64,000 nt of DNA from Gemmatimonadota bacterium (GTDB lineage Bacteria; Gemmatimonadota; Gemmatimonadetes; Longimicrobiales; Gaopeijiaceae): positions 1-64,000 of the forward strand of contig JAPOYJ010000069.1 of the NCBI GenBank assembly GCA_026706635.1, in the 5' to 3' direction. The position numbers were made by a program, and so were the translations under genes. Below the pieces are notes generated by a model. The model was not told the origin of the DNA and did not search any database. It saw only the letters and a list, made by a program, of their open reading frames with translations. Shown piece after piece: positions 49,810-58,635 of this stretch (position 1 is its first letter; every line of letters begins with the position of its first letter).

Positions 49810-51033
49810 ATGACCGCATCTCCAGAGCGCTACTCCCCGAACATCGGGCGACTCCGTCCCTCTGCCACCATCACCGTCAGCACGCTCGCCAAGAAGCTGG
49901 CCTCCGAGGGACGGGACATCGTCAACCTGAGCACCGGCGAACCCGACTTTCGCACTCCCGAGGGCGCCGCCGAGGCCGGCGTGGCCGCGATCCGGGGCGG
50001 ACGCACCCGCTACACTCCGGCCGCGGGGCTCCCCGAGCTCCGGAGCGTCGCTGCGGCCTATCTGGTCGCCGGCACTCCGTACCCGCCCGACGGCCAACGC
50101 GTCGTGGTGTCGGCCGGGGCCAAGCAGTCGCTCTTCAACGCCTGCTTCTGCCTCTTCGGGCCCGGCGACGAGGTGCTCGTCGGATCCCCGTACTGGACAT
50201 CCTATCCTGAAATGGTGACTCTGGCCCGCGCCGAGCCGGTGCCGGTCGCGGGGGCGGCGGAGCGCGACTTCCTGCTCACACCCGACGATCTCGAGGCGGC
50301 GGCGACGGCGCGCACGCGCGGACTTATCGTCTCCACACCCTCGAATCCCACCGGTGCCGTCTACTCCAGGCCGCAGCTCGCTGCGATCGCCAGGTGGGCC
50401 AGGGAGCGAGGCGTGACGCTGATCTGCGACGAGATCTACCGCGAGATCCACTACGGCGAGGGGGACCGCGCCCCGGGGGTCCTGGACCTCGATCCCGACC
50501 GCGTGGGCGACCTGGTCGTGGCCAACGGGATGTCGAAGGCATTTGCGATGACAGGGTGGCGGGTGGGCTTCTCGTACACGACGCCCGAGCTCGCCGCGAA
50601 GATGGCGGCGCTCCAGAGCCATGTGTCGCTGAACGCCGCCACTCCTTCGCAGGTGGCCGCGCTCGAAGGACTGCGGGCGCTGGCGGAGGGTGGGGACGCC
50701 GCGCAGACGCTGAGCGAGATGCGGGCCGCATATCGCAGACGCCGGGATCTGGTCGTGCGCCTCTTCGACGAGCTGTTGCCCGGGTACCTGTACGTGCGCC
50801 CGGCGGGTGCCTTCTACCTCTACTTCTCGGTGCAGTCGGCGTTCGACGGCCAGGCGACATGCGCCGCCGACATCTGCACTCGTCTTCTCGAGGAGGCGGG
50901 GGTGGCGATCGTGCCCGGCGAAGCCTTCGGCGATCCGTGCTTCGCGCGCATGAGCACCGCGGCCGCCGACGCCGACATCGAGGAGGGGGTGCGCCGCATG
51001 GCGAAGGTGCTGGCACCCCGTGGAGATCCGTAG
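49810..51033 (+). CDS. Class I PLP-dependent aminotransferase (aspartate aminotransferase-like)
   Basis: 407 residues with the class I/II fold: NLSTGEPDFRTPEGAAEAGV, AGAKQSLFNACFCLFGPGDE, STPSNPTGAVY, DEIYREIHYGEG, the PLP-binding lysine in GMSKAFAMTGWRVGF, and a C-terminal AGAFYLYFSV region. Substrate-site residues resemble bacterial aspartate/prephenate aminotransferases of subgroup I-beta. It transaminates an acidic or aromatic amino acid with 2-oxoglutarate. Divergent from the ABC operon; no further pathway genes adjoin. Confidence 0.9.
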   Translation: MTASPERYSPNIGRLRPSATITVSTLAKKLASEGRDIVNLSTGEPDFRTPEGAAEAGVAAIRGGRTRYTPAAGLPELRSVAAAYLVAGTPYPPDGQRVVVSAGAKQSLFNACFCLFGPGDEVLVGSPYWTSYPEMVTLARAEPVPVAGAAERDFLLTPDDLEAAATARTRGLIVSTPSNPTGAVYSRPQLAAIARWARERGVTLICDEIYREIHYGEGDRAPGVLDLDPDRVGDLVVANGMSKAFAMTGWRVGFSYTTPELAAKMAALQSHVSLNAATPSQVAALEGLRALAEGGDAAQTLSEMRAAYRRRRDLVVRLFDELLPGYLYVRPAGAFYLYFSVQSAFDGQATCAADICTRLLEEAGVAIVPGEAFGDPCFARMSTAAADADIEEGVRRMAKVLAPRGDP

Positions 51034-51040
51034 TTTGCTG

Positions 51041-51067
51041 ACGCGACGGAGGAACGCAGAGCGAAGC
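51041..51067. repeat. Fragment of the dispersed repeat's central module
   Basis: ACGCGACGGAGGAACGCAGAGCGAAGC-like sequence (GGAACGCAGAGCGAAGC) matches the GAAGCAACGCAGAGCGAAGC module of the MITE-like family. It lies between the aminotransferase stop and the RND gene start, where it forms most of the leader. Confidence 0.5.
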
Positions 51068-51075
51068 TACTTCCC

Positions 51076-54000
51076 ATGGCCACGCCGGACACCGCCTCCG
51101 CTCCGCTGACCGACGCCGAGCGGCGTGGCCCGCTCGCCTACATGGTCCGCAACCGCGTCGCGGCCAACCTGCTCATGGCGTTCATCGTGGTCGGAGGGCT
51201 CTTCGCCGCCCGACTGCTGGTGCAGGAGGTCTTCCCCGAGACCGCGCTGGGGATCGTTTCGATCACGGTGCCATACCCCGGCGCCTCCCCCGAGGAGGTG
51301 GAGGAGGGGATCGTCGTCAAGATCGAGGAGCAGATCGAGGGGGTGGAGGGACTGGACGGCGTGCGCTCCACCGCGGCGGAGGGCCTGGCCACCGTCTTTG
51401 CCGAGATGAAGCTGGGCACCGACGCGCCCCGCTTCCTGGACGACGTGAAGGCCCAGGTCGACCGCATCCGGACGTTTCCGCAGGGTGCCGAGCGGCCCGA
51501 GGTCCGCGAGGTCACCACGCGCCAGAGCGTCCTGCAGCTGGCCGTCTTCGGCGACGTCCCGGAGCGCACCCTCAAGGAGGTGGCCTTCGAGGTCGAGGAG
51601 GCGCTCTCGGCGCTCCCGGAGGTGTCGTACGTCGATGTCTGGGGCGTCCGCGACTACGAGATATCGATCGAGGTGCCGGAGCGGCGGAGGCGCGCGCTCG
51701 GAGTGTCGCTTCAGGAGGTCGCCGCCCTGGTGCGCGCAGGCTCCCGGGAGCTCTCGGCGGGGAGCATCGACACGCCGGACGAGCGGGTGCGCGTGCGGAC
51801 GACGGGGCAGCGGTACAGCCAGCAGGACTTCGAGAGGATTGTGATCCTGAACCGCCCCGACGGGACCCTCGTGCGGCTGGGCGACATCGCCGTCGTGCGG
51901 GACGGCTTCGAGGACGTGGAGCTGCTCGCGCTCCACAACGGGCAGCGCGCCGCGTACGTCGAGGTCTTCCGCACCTCCGACGAGAGGGTGCTCGAGATCG
52001 CGGAGGCCGTCGGGCGTGCGCTGGAGGAGGAGATCGTCCCCGCACTCCCGGCGGGCGTGAGCGTCGAGATCTGGGACGATACCGCCGCCATCCTCGAGTC
52101 GCGCCTGGGGCTCATGCTCAAGAACGGCGCGATGGGGCTCGCCCTGGTCCTCCTCGCGCTCTCGCTCTTCCTGGAGACCAGGCTGGCCTTCTGGGTGGCC
52201 GTCGGGATCGCGGTCTCCTTCCTGGGCGCGCTTCCGGTCATGCACGTCGTGGACGCCTCGATCAACGTCATGTCGCTCCTGGGGTTCATACTCGCCATCG
52301 GGCTGGTGGTGGACGACGCCATCGTCGTGGGCGAGAACGTCCACAGGGAGCGCGAGAAGGGGATGGCGCCGGTGGAGGCCGCCATGCGCGGGGCCCGGCG
52401 GATCGGAAGGCCGGTCGTCTTCGCGGTGCTGACCACGATGGCCGCCTTCGCCCCCCTCCTCTTCATCCCCGGAGCGATCGGGGCGATGATCGGGGCGATC
52501 CCGGTGGTGGTGATCGCGGTGCTCGTCTTCTCGCTGGTCGAGTCGCTGCTGATCCTGCCGCACCACATCGCCCATGCCGGGGCGCGGGCGCACAGGCCGC
52601 CTAGGCACCCGGGACCCCTCCGGCGCGCCCAGATGGCGATCGACGCCGGGATGCGCCGCTTCACGGAGGGTCCCCTGGACCGGGCGCTCCGCTTCGCCAC
52701 GGGGCGGCCGCAGATCGTGATCGCGTCGGCCGCCGCGGTCCTGATCGTCGCCGTGACCACCGTCCCGGCGGGGATCGTACCGGTGGTGCTGATGCCGGAG
52801 ATCGAGAGCGAGCTGGTCACGGCCAGCCTCACGATGCCGGAGGGGTCGCCCGCCGACGTCACGCGGGGGACGACGCGCACCCTCGAGGAGCGGGGCCGCG
52901 ACGCGCTCGAGGCGCTGGCGGCGACGACGGGCGAGGATCCGGAGACGCTCCTGGTGGGGGTGCAGGCCACCGTCGGCCAGGGCGCCCGCTTCACCTCGCC
53001 GCGGGGCGAGGGCGAGCGCGATCAGCTCTCCAACCTGGGGAGCGTGCAGTTCCGCCTTGTGGACCCCGAGCGGCGGCGTCTCTCGGCGGCCGACCTCGAG
53101 GAGCGGTGGCGCGACGCCGTGGGACCGCTCCCCGAGGCCCGGTCGGTGACCTTCACCTCCAACCTCGTGGATCTGGGAGCGCCCGTTCACGTCGAGCTCT
53201 CCCATCGCGACCAGGGCACGCTGCGCGCCATCGGCGACACCGTCATGGCCCGGCTGGCCGCCGTCGACGGGGTCTTCGACGTCGCGTCGGACAACGAGCT
53301 CGGCAATCGCGAGATGCGGCTGGACCTCCTCCCGGAGGGGCGCTCCCTCGGACTCACCGTGGAGGATCTGGCCGCCCAGGTCCGGTCGGCGTTCTTCGGC
53401 GTCGAGGCGGTGCGCGTGCAGCGGGGACGCGAGGAGGTGCGCGCCTACGTGCGGGCACCGGAGGAGGAGCGCGACGCGGTCGGCGACCTGGAGGCGGCGA
53501 TGGTCCACCTCCCCGGTGGGGGCGAGGTGCGCCTCTCGCAGGTGGCCTCGGCGGGGTTCGGCCGGTCCCCCTCGATCATCCGCCGCGAGGACGGCCGCAG
53601 AGTCCTCTCGGTGACCGCGAGCGTCGACGAGGCGGTCGCCACCGGGGGAGAGGTCGCCGGCGCGCTCGAGCGGGGCGCCCTCTCCGAGCTCTCGGCGCGC
53701 CATCCGGAGCTGAGCTACTCCTTCGGGGGGGAACAGCGGGAGATGAGCGACTCGCTGGGATCGCTGGTGGCGGGCTTCGCGCTGGCCATGCTCGCCATCT
53801 ACGCCCTCCTGGCGATCCCCTTCGGGTCGTACACGAAGCCCGTCATCATCATGGCCGCGATCCCCTTCGCGCTGGTGGGCGGCCTGCTGGGCCACATCAT
53901 CCTGGGGATGCCGCTGGCGGTCATCTCGCTCTTCGGGATGATCGGGCTGAGCGGGGTGATCGTGAACGACTCGCTGATGATGATCGACTACGTGAACGAG

Positions 54001-54261
54001 CGGCAGGCCCAGGGGATGCCGCCGCGCGAGGCGGTCGTCCAGGGCGCGAAGGACCGCTTCCGGCCGATCCTGCTCACCTCGATCACCACCTTCCTAGGGG
54101 TTGCGCCGCTCGTCTTCGAGGGCAGCGTGCAGGCCCAGTTCCTCAAGCCCCTGGCCGCCGCGCTCGGCTTCGGCATCCTCTTCGGGACGGCGGTGCTGAT
54201 GATGCTCGTCCCCTCGCTGGCGATGGTGCACCAGCGGGTTCTGGCGTGGCGGGGGCGGTAA
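51076..54261 (+). CDS. RND-family efflux pump inner-membrane transporter
   Basis: 1061 residues with the full RND layout: TM1 (NRVAANLLMAFIVVGGLFAA), a first porter domain, TM2-TM6 including FILAIGLVVDDAIVVGENVH with the proton-relay Asp pair in TM4, a central amphipathic loop, a second porter domain, and TM7-TM12 (ALAMLAIYALLAIPFGSYTK; GMIGLSGVIVNDSLMMIDYV). It exports hydrophobic compounds or metals in exchange for protons. No membrane-fusion protein or outer-membrane factor is adjacent, so partners are encoded elsewhere. The sequence resembles the AcrB/MdtBC branch rather than CusA. Confidence 0.92.
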   Translation: MATPDTASAPLTDAERRGPLAYMVRNRVAANLLMAFIVVGGLFAARLLVQEVFPETALGIVSITVPYPGASPEEVEEGIVVKIEEQIEGVEGLDGVRSTAAEGLATVFAEMKLGTDAPRFLDDVKAQVDRIRTFPQGAERPEVREVTTRQSVLQLAVFGDVPERTLKEVAFEVEEALSALPEVSYVDVWGVRDYEISIEVPERRRRALGVSLQEVAALVRAGSRELSAGSIDTPDERVRVRTTGQRYSQQDFERIVILNRPDGTLVRLGDIAVVRDGFEDVELLALHNGQRAAYVEVFRTSDERVLEIAEAVGRALEEEIVPALPAGVSVEIWDDTAAILESRLGLMLKNGAMGLALVLLALSLFLETRLAFWVAVGIAVSFLGALPVMHVVDASINVMSLLGFILAIGLVVDDAIVVGENVHREREKGMAPVEAAMRGARRIGRPVVFAVLTTMAAFAPLLFIPGAIGAMIGAIPVVVIAVLVFSLVESLLILPHHIAHAGARAHRPPRHPGPLRRAQMAIDAGMRRFTEGPLDRALRFATGRPQIVIASAAAVLIVAVTTVPAGIVPVVLMPEIESELVTASLTMPEGSPADVTRGTTRTLEERGRDALEALAATTGEDPETLLVGVQATVGQGARFTSPRGEGERDQLSNLGSVQFRLVDPERRRLSAADLEERWRDAVGPLPEARSVTFTSNLVDLGAPVHVELSHRDQGTLRAIGDTVMARLAAVDGVFDVASDNELGNREMRLDLLPEGRSLGLTVEDLAAQVRSAFFGVEAVRVQRGREEVRAYVRAPEEERDAVGDLEAAMVHLPGGGEVRLSQVASAGFGRSPSIIRREDGRRVLSVTASVDEAVATGGEVAGALERGALSELSARHPELSYSFGGEQREMSDSLGSLVAGFALAMLAIYALLAIPFGSYTKPVIIMAAIPFALVGGLLGHIILGMPLAVISLFGMIGLSGVIVNDSLMMIDYVNERQAQGMPPREAVVQGAKDRFRPILLTSITTFLGVAPLVFEGSVQAQFLKPLAAALGFGILFGTAVLMMLVPSLAMVHQRVLAWRGR

Positions 54262-54277
54262 GCCTAGCCAACAAAAC

Positions 54278-54316
54278 CGACATCTATGCTTTACATAATG
54301 TCAATCACGGTTGACA
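54278..54316. promoter_or_regulatory. Paired palindromic operator-like site 5
   Basis: Units CGACATCTATGCTTTACA (54278-54295) and TGTCAATCACGGTTGACA (54299-54316), 21-bp period, degenerate relative to the other sites but with the TGT...ACA ends preserved. It lies between the RND gene and fhs, about 120 bases upstream of the fhs start and outside any recognised dispersed repeat. Confidence 0.5.
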
Positions 54317-54436
54317 TGGCCACCGCCGCGGCGGGCCTTCGCCCGTCTTGCCCCGCAACCCGCTTCCGCGCCAGACTTTGCAGGCCGTTTCTCGTGTTCC
54401 CGCCCTTCCCGAACCCGGCTCCGACCCGGAACCTCC

Positions 54437-56104
54437 ATGCTCTCCGACATCCAAATAGCGCAAGCCCACAGGATGAAGCCGATCGCCGAGATCGCCGCCA
54501 AGGCCGGCCTCGGCGAGGACGAAACCCTCCAGTACGGCCACTACAAGGCCAAGGTCCCCCTCGACGTGGTGCGGGCCCGGCCCGACCGCGGCGCCAAGCT
54601 GGTGCTGGTGACCGGGTGCAGCCCGACCGCCGCCGGGGAAGGGAAGACGACCACCTCGGTGGGGCTGGCCGACGCCCTCAACGTGAGGGGCCGCAACCCC
54701 GTGCTCTGCATCCGCGAGGCGTCGCTGGGACCGGTCTTCGGGATCAAGGGCGGTGCGGCGGGAGGCGGCAATTCGCAGGTCGTCCCCATGGAGGACATCA
54801 ACCTCCACTTCACCGGCGACTTCCACGCGATCACCTCGGCGCACGCGCTCCTCTCGGCCATGCTGGACAACCACCTCTTCCGCCCCAACAGCACCGGGCT
54901 GGACCACCGGCGCATTACATGGGGACGGGCGGTGGACATGAACGACCGGGCGCTGCGCAACGTGATCGTGGGACTGGGCGGCCCTCTCGGCGGCATTCCC
55001 CGCGAGGAGCGCTTCATGATCACGGCGGCGTCGGAGGTCATGGCGATCTTCTGTCTGGCGCGCGACCTGGCCGACCTGGAGCGGCGCCTCGGCGAGATCA
55101 TCATCGGCTACACCCGCTCGCGCGACCCGGTGCGCTGCCGCGACATCGGTGCCGAGAAGGCGATGACGATCCTGATGAGGGACGCGCTCCACCCCAATCT
55201 CGTGCAGACGCTGGGCGGTACGCCGACCTTCATCCACGGCGGACCCTTCGCCAACATCGCGCACGGCTGCAACTCGCTGATCGCGACCCGGGCCGGCCTC
55301 AGGCTGGGCGACATCGTGGTGACCGAGGCGGGGTTCGGCGCGGATCTGGGGGCCGAGAAGTTCTTCGACATCAAGTGCCGGCTGGGGGGGCTCAGCCCCG
55401 ACGCCGTGGCGATCGTGTCGACGATCCGGGCGCTCAAGATGAATGGGGGCGCGTCGAAGGATTCGCTGGCGAACGAGGATCTGGGGGCGCTCGGGGCGGG
55501 GATGGAGAATCTGTACGGGCACGTCGAGAACGTGGCGAAGTTCGGGGTGCCGGCGGTGGTGGCGCTGAACCGGTTCGCGAGCGACACGGCAGCGGAGGTC
55601 GGGGTGGTGCTTGACGGGTGCGCCGAGCGCGGGATCCGGGCCGTCGAGGCCGACCCGCACGGAGGCGGCGGTCCCGGGTGCGTGGAGCTGGCTGACGCCG
55701 TGTGGGAGATCGCTCAGGGCGGCGAGGCCGACTTCCAGCCCCTCTACCCCGACGACGTTCCGCTCAGGGAGAAGATCGAGAGGGTGGCGACCCGGATCTA
55801 CGGCGCGGCGGGGGTCGACTTCGCGGTGGGCGTCACCGCCGAGCTGGAGCGTCTGGAGTCGTTCGGGCTGGCCGACGCCCCGGTCTGCATCGCCAAGACG
55901 CAGTACTCCTTCTCCGACAACCCGGCGCTGCTCGGCAGGCCGAGGGGCTTCCGGATCACCGTCCGCGAGGTCACGCCCTCGGCCGGCGCGGGGTTCGTGG
56001 TCGTGAAGACCGGGTCGATCATGACGATGCCGGGTCTGGCGGCGCGGCCGGCCGCGCTCAACATGACGATCGACGGAGACGGGGTGATCGGGGGGCTGAT
56101 GTAG
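54437..56104 (+). CDS. fhs: Formate-tetrahydrofolate ligase
   Basis: 555 residues from ATG at 54437 (MLSDIQIAQAHRMKPIAEIA). P-loop-like TGCSPTAAGEGKTTTSVGLA, the REASLGPVFGIKGGAAGGGN block, TGDFHAITSAHALLSAMLDN, and EAGFGADLGAEKFFDIKCR are all diagnostic. It makes 10-formyl-THF from formate, THF and ATP in the cytoplasm, feeding one-carbon metabolism. Length is normal. Links to the formiminotransferase at 17108 are metabolic only. A TTG start upstream would extend it through the operator-like site and is unlikely. Confidence 0.95.
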   Translation: MLSDIQIAQAHRMKPIAEIAAKAGLGEDETLQYGHYKAKVPLDVVRARPDRGAKLVLVTGCSPTAAGEGKTTTSVGLADALNVRGRNPVLCIREASLGPVFGIKGGAAGGGNSQVVPMEDINLHFTGDFHAITSAHALLSAMLDNHLFRPNSTGLDHRRITWGRAVDMNDRALRNVIVGLGGPLGGIPREERFMITAASEVMAIFCLARDLADLERRLGEIIIGYTRSRDPVRCRDIGAEKAMTILMRDALHPNLVQTLGGTPTFIHGGPFANIAHGCNSLIATRAGLRLGDIVVTEAGFGADLGAEKFFDIKCRLGGLSPDAVAIVSTIRALKMNGGASKDSLANEDLGALGAGMENLYGHVENVAKFGVPAVVALNRFASDTAAEVGVVLDGCAERGIRAVEADPHGGGGPGCVELADAVWEIAQGGEADFQPLYPDDVPLREKIERVATRIYGAAGVDFAVGVTAELERLESFGLADAPVCIAKTQYSFSDNPALLGRPRGFRITVREVTPSAGAGFVVVKTGSIMTMPGLAARPAALNMTIDGDGVIGGLM

Positions 56105-56121
56105 GGGGGGCCGCCCGCGGA

Positions 56122-56409
56122 TCAGCCGCGTGGCCCTCGGCGAGAGCGGGGATTTCGGCTCCTGTGCGCCTCATAGTAGGCCCGCAGGATGGCGTTGATC
56201 CGGGTCTGGTATCCTCGGCCCTGGCCCTTCAGCCACGCCAGGACGTCTCTGTCCAGACGGAGGGTCACCTGCTTCTTCCCAGGCGGTACCACCACGCGTG
56301 CGGTCGCGAAGAATTCGGCGTCGAGCTCGGCGATGTCGGAGTAGTCGATGTCCTCATCCCTCATCCGGTCGATCCGCCCCAAGTCGCTCTTCGTAGGCTC
56401 TTTCTTCAC
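56122..56409 (-). CDS. brnA: BrnA-type antitoxin
   Basis: 95 residues from GTG. Acidic N-terminal region (KSDLGRIDRMRDEDIDYSDI), then a ribbon-helix-helix-like DNA-binding part (KKQVTLRLDRDVLAWLKGQG, YQTRINAILRAYYEAH). BrnA neutralises BrnT and represses its own operon. It overlaps brnT by about 56 bases, an unusually long overlap but in the usual toxin-first order. Confidence 0.9.
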   Translation of the reverse strand: MKKEPTKSDLGRIDRMRDEDIDYSDIAELDAEFFATARVVVPPGKKQVTLRLDRDVLAWLKGQGRGYQTRINAILRAYYEAHRSRNPRSRRGPRG

Positions 56410-56644
56410 GCCTGTTCGCCTTTCTCATCGAGATGATCCGAGTGTTCCTGCCGCGCTGCGTGTGTGCGATCACAACGAGACGCCCCTCGAGGTGACCCAC
56501 CGTGATGTAGCGTTCCTCGCCGTATGCGATGCGCCTGTCTTCGAACGTCAGACACGGCCCGCCGAACACCACGGCCGCGTCCTCGAAGCTCAGGCCATGC
56601 CTTCTGAGGTTCTCGTCGTTCTTGTTCCGGTCCCACTCGTACAT
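56354..56644 (-). CDS. brnT: BrnT-type ribonuclease toxin
   Basis: 96 residues from ATG at 56644. Motifs of the family: MYEWDRNKNDENLRRHGLSF, the VFGGPCLTFEDRR block, ERYITVGHLEGRLVVIAHT, and RIISMRKANRREERAYEE. BrnT is a RelE-fold mRNA endoribonuclease that arrests growth under stress. Upstream, TGTAGTA...TGTAGTTACA repeats on the minus strand may be the autoregulatory operator. Confidence 0.9.
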   Translation of the reverse strand: MYEWDRNKNDENLRRHGLSFEDAAVVFGGPCLTFEDRRIAYGEERYITVGHLEGRLVVIAHTQRGRNTRIISMRKANRREERAYEERLGADRPDEG

Positions 56645-56722
56645 TTGGTCTCGAACCTCGAGCTCCGCGCTACCAGTGTAACTACATACGATACTACAAA
56701 TGCAGCCTCAGTACAAACGCGG

Positions 56723-57118
56723 TCAGGTGCCCGGCAGCACCGCGATATCGGGACATTCGATCAGCGTCCGGTCCGCCGTCACCAGCGTAAGCCCGTGAAC
56801 CATGGCGGTCGCGGCGATGAAGCGGTCGGCCGGATCGTCATGGGGAAGGCGGACGGTGCGGCTTCGGAGCGCGACCTCGTGGGTCAGGGGGAGCTCCCGC
56901 ATCGGCCTGGTCGCGAGGGCCGAGCGGATCCACCTCCAGGGATCGGGAGCGAGTTCCACCCGGCCCCTCTCCGCGAGAAGCAGCGCCTCCCAGATGCTCA
57001 CGGGGGAAAGAGCGAGCACGCTGCCTGGGTCGGTCACGGCATCGCGTGCCTGGGCGGACAGCCGTTCCGGCCTTAGCTGGCTCCAGAGCCAGACGTGCGT
57101 GTCGAGCAGCAGCTTCAC
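56723..57118 (-). CDS. vapC: PIN-domain toxin, VapC-like
   Basis: 131 residues from GTG overlapping the antitoxin stop (GTGA). PIN-domain acidic residues are in LLLDTHVWLW (first Asp), SIWEALLLAERG (Glu), and HDDPADRFIAATAMVHGLTL with TADRTL (late Asp residues). Such proteins are Mg-dependent RNases. Its close fit to the D-T-H-x-W-L-W subfamily is clear; the RNA target is unknown. Confidence 0.9.
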   Translation of the reverse strand: MKLLLDTHVWLWSQLRPERLSAQARDAVTDPGSVLALSPVSIWEALLLAERGRVELAPDPWRWIRSALATRPMRELPLTHEVALRSRTVRLPHDDPADRFIAATAMVHGLTLVTADRTLIECPDIAVLPGT

Positions 57119-57504
57119 GGTGCCTCGCCGTCATCGTCGCCGGAGGTAGCGTCCGAACGGTACACGTCCCAGTCGGACAGCTCGGACACGGGGGAGATGA
57201 TGTCGCCCGTGATCTCGCCCATGTCTCGCATGGCCCCCAGCCACTCCACCGGTTCGGCCTCGGCGTCCGGACCCGGATCGGTCGCCTCGGACCCGGAGTG
57301 TGGCGTGTCGTCCCGGACCGCCGGAGAGGGGCCGTAGGCGGCGCGGGCCCGCTCGCGCATCAGTCCGTATTCCAGGTTCGGGACCGCATGGCGGCTCAGG
57401 ATGTGCCGCAGCTCCCCCTCCAGCGAGCGGTGATTCGCCTTGGCCCGCGCCTTGAGCCTCGCGATGACCTCGTCATCGACGTTCCTTATGGTGAGTACGC
57501 CCAT
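57115..57504 (-). CDS. FitA/VapB-like antitoxin with long C-terminal tail
   Basis: 129 residues from ATG at 57504. An N-terminal ribbon-helix-helix (VLTIRNVDDEVIARLKARAK) and HRSLEGELRHILSRHAV match FitA-type antitoxins. The C-terminal tail is long and acidic (DTPHSGSEATDPGPDAEAEP) and ends in GEITGDIISPVSELSDWDVY, which likely occupies the toxin active site. It is translationally coupled to the toxin. A GGCAT-A-ATGCC palindrome 55 bases upstream fits autoregulation. Confidence 0.85.
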   Translation of the reverse strand: MGVLTIRNVDDEVIARLKARAKANHRSLEGELRHILSRHAVPNLEYGLMRERARAAYGPSPAVRDDTPHSGSEATDPGPDAEAEPVEWLGAMRDMGEITGDIISPVSELSDWDVYRSDATSGDDDGEAP

Positions 57505-57558
57505 CGGTGCTCTCGCCTCCGTGTTCGAATGAGGAATGCACAGTGTAGTAAAAATGCA

Positions 57559-57569
57559 GGCATTATGCC
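57559..57569. promoter_or_regulatory. Palindrome upstream of the FitA-like gene
   Basis: GGCATTATGCC is an 11-bp perfect inverted repeat in an AT-richer stretch that also has CAGTGTAGTAAAAATGCAGG. Its position upstream of a ribbon-helix-helix antitoxin suggests the operator that the complex binds (inference). Confidence 0.45.
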
Positions 57570-57630
57570 ATCTTGATTCTCGCTCGAATGCGCGGCCCCC
57601 CAAGTCCGCCCATCCCCATCGACAAGGACC

Positions 57631-58455
57631 GTGAATCAACTGGCCACGCCCTCCTGCGAGTCCCCAGAGCGCCTGCTCGACACCGCCAGCGGAGCTGCCG
57701 CCGCGGCGGCTGCAATCCACCGCGATGCCGCACAGCGAGGTGGCGCCTGGCGGATCGGAGAGAAGTCCACCGCCAGCGACTTCGTCTCGGAGGTGGACCT
57801 AGCCGCCCAGGAGGCCGCCTTGGCGGTCATCGTCGACAGGCACCCGCACCACCGGGTGGTGGCCGAGGAGGAGGGCGGCGGGCGCGAGGGAGCACCCGGC
57901 ACCGACTTCCTCTGGCTGGTCGATCCGCTCGACGGGACGACCAACTTTCTGCACGGCCATCCGTATCACGCGGCGTCGGTCTGCGCCTGGGACGGCTGCG
58001 GTCCGGTTGCCGCGGCGGTCGAGGCACCAGCTCTGGGGCGCGTCTGGACGGCGGCTCGCGGACAAGGCGCCCACGGGAACGGCAAGCCGATACGGGTGAG
58101 CCGCACGGCGCGAATCGAGCGCTTCCTCCTGGGCACCGGCTTCCCCTTCAAGAACCACACCGCACTCCCCGCCTACCTGCGCGAGCTGGAGCGCGCGCTG
58201 CGCGCCACGTCGGGCGTGAGGAGGACGGGCGCTGCCGCGATTGACCTCGCGTACGTCGCAAGCGGCATCCTGGACGGCTTCTGGGAGTCGCGCCTCGCCC
58301 CTTGGGACTACGCGGCCGGGGTGCTGCTGGTGAAGGAGGCGGGCGGCGTGGTGGAGCGGGTGGAGGGGGGCGAGGTGGGGGTGAAGGCAGGGTCGGTGAT
58401 CGCGGCTAACGGGGCCCGTGGGTTGGCGGAGCTGCGTCGGGTGTTGCAGAGGTGA
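57631..58455 (+). CDS. Inositol monophosphatase family protein
   Basis: 274 residues from GTG at 57631 (AAGGA upstream). Metal-binding motifs of the family: VAEEEGG (first Glu), WLVDPLDGTTNFLHG (Asp-Pro-x-Asp-Gly-Thr) and the late SRLAPWDYAAGVLLVKEAGG (Trp-Asp). Members dephosphorylate inositol-1-phosphate or related sugar phosphates in the cytoplasm; physiological substrate unknown. Divergent from the toxin-antitoxin genes. Confidence 0.92.
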   Translation: MNQLATPSCESPERLLDTASGAAAAAAAIHRDAAQRGGAWRIGEKSTASDFVSEVDLAAQEAALAVIVDRHPHHRVVAEEEGGGREGAPGTDFLWLVDPLDGTTNFLHGHPYHAASVCAWDGCGPVAAAVEAPALGRVWTAARGQGAHGNGKPIRVSRTARIERFLLGTGFPFKNHTALPAYLRELERALRATSGVRRTGAAAIDLAYVASGILDGFWESRLAPWDYAAGVLLVKEAGGVVERVEGGEVGVKAGSVIAANGARGLAELRRVLQR

Positions 58456-58469
58456 GGGGATCGGCACCC

Positions 58470-58497
58470 AACTATTGCGAAATGCGCACAGGTTGGT
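58470..58497. promoter_or_regulatory. Operator-like inverted motif, copy 3
   Basis: CAACTATTGCGAAATGCGCA followed by CAGGTTGG, matching copies at 34821 and 43496. It lies 13 bases after the phosphatase stop and about 140 bases before the binding-protein gene, in a plausible promoter position for the latter. Confidence 0.5.
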
Positions 58498-58635
58498 GCG
58501 CCCAAGCTTGTCACCAAAGCGCCTTGTGGGTCCCGATGTCCCGCTGCTAGTTTTCGCGGTCCGGCTCCATCGCGCGGCAAAGCTGGGGAAGGATGTGGAT
58601 GGGAGCGTGGTTCAACTGCTGGTGGGGGCCTGATC

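Noticed and set aside
51067-53895. 942-residue open frame opposite the RND pump gene
   Set aside because: High-GC shadow frame: rich in Arg, His, Gly and Asp with no fold-like pattern, while the other strand has a complete RND transporter.
54311-54436. TTG start giving fhs a 42-residue N-terminal extension
   Set aside because: The extension begins inside the paired operator-like site and is unlike the family, whose N-terminus starts at the ATG at 54437.
54305-55660. 451-residue frame opposite fhs
   Set aside because: Shadow of the fhs coding sequence; no ribosome-binding site and no recognisable motif.
56100-56130. Rho-independent terminators at convergent gene ends
   Set aside because: GC-rich inverted repeats exist, but none of those examined is followed by a run of T, so no terminator is claimed.
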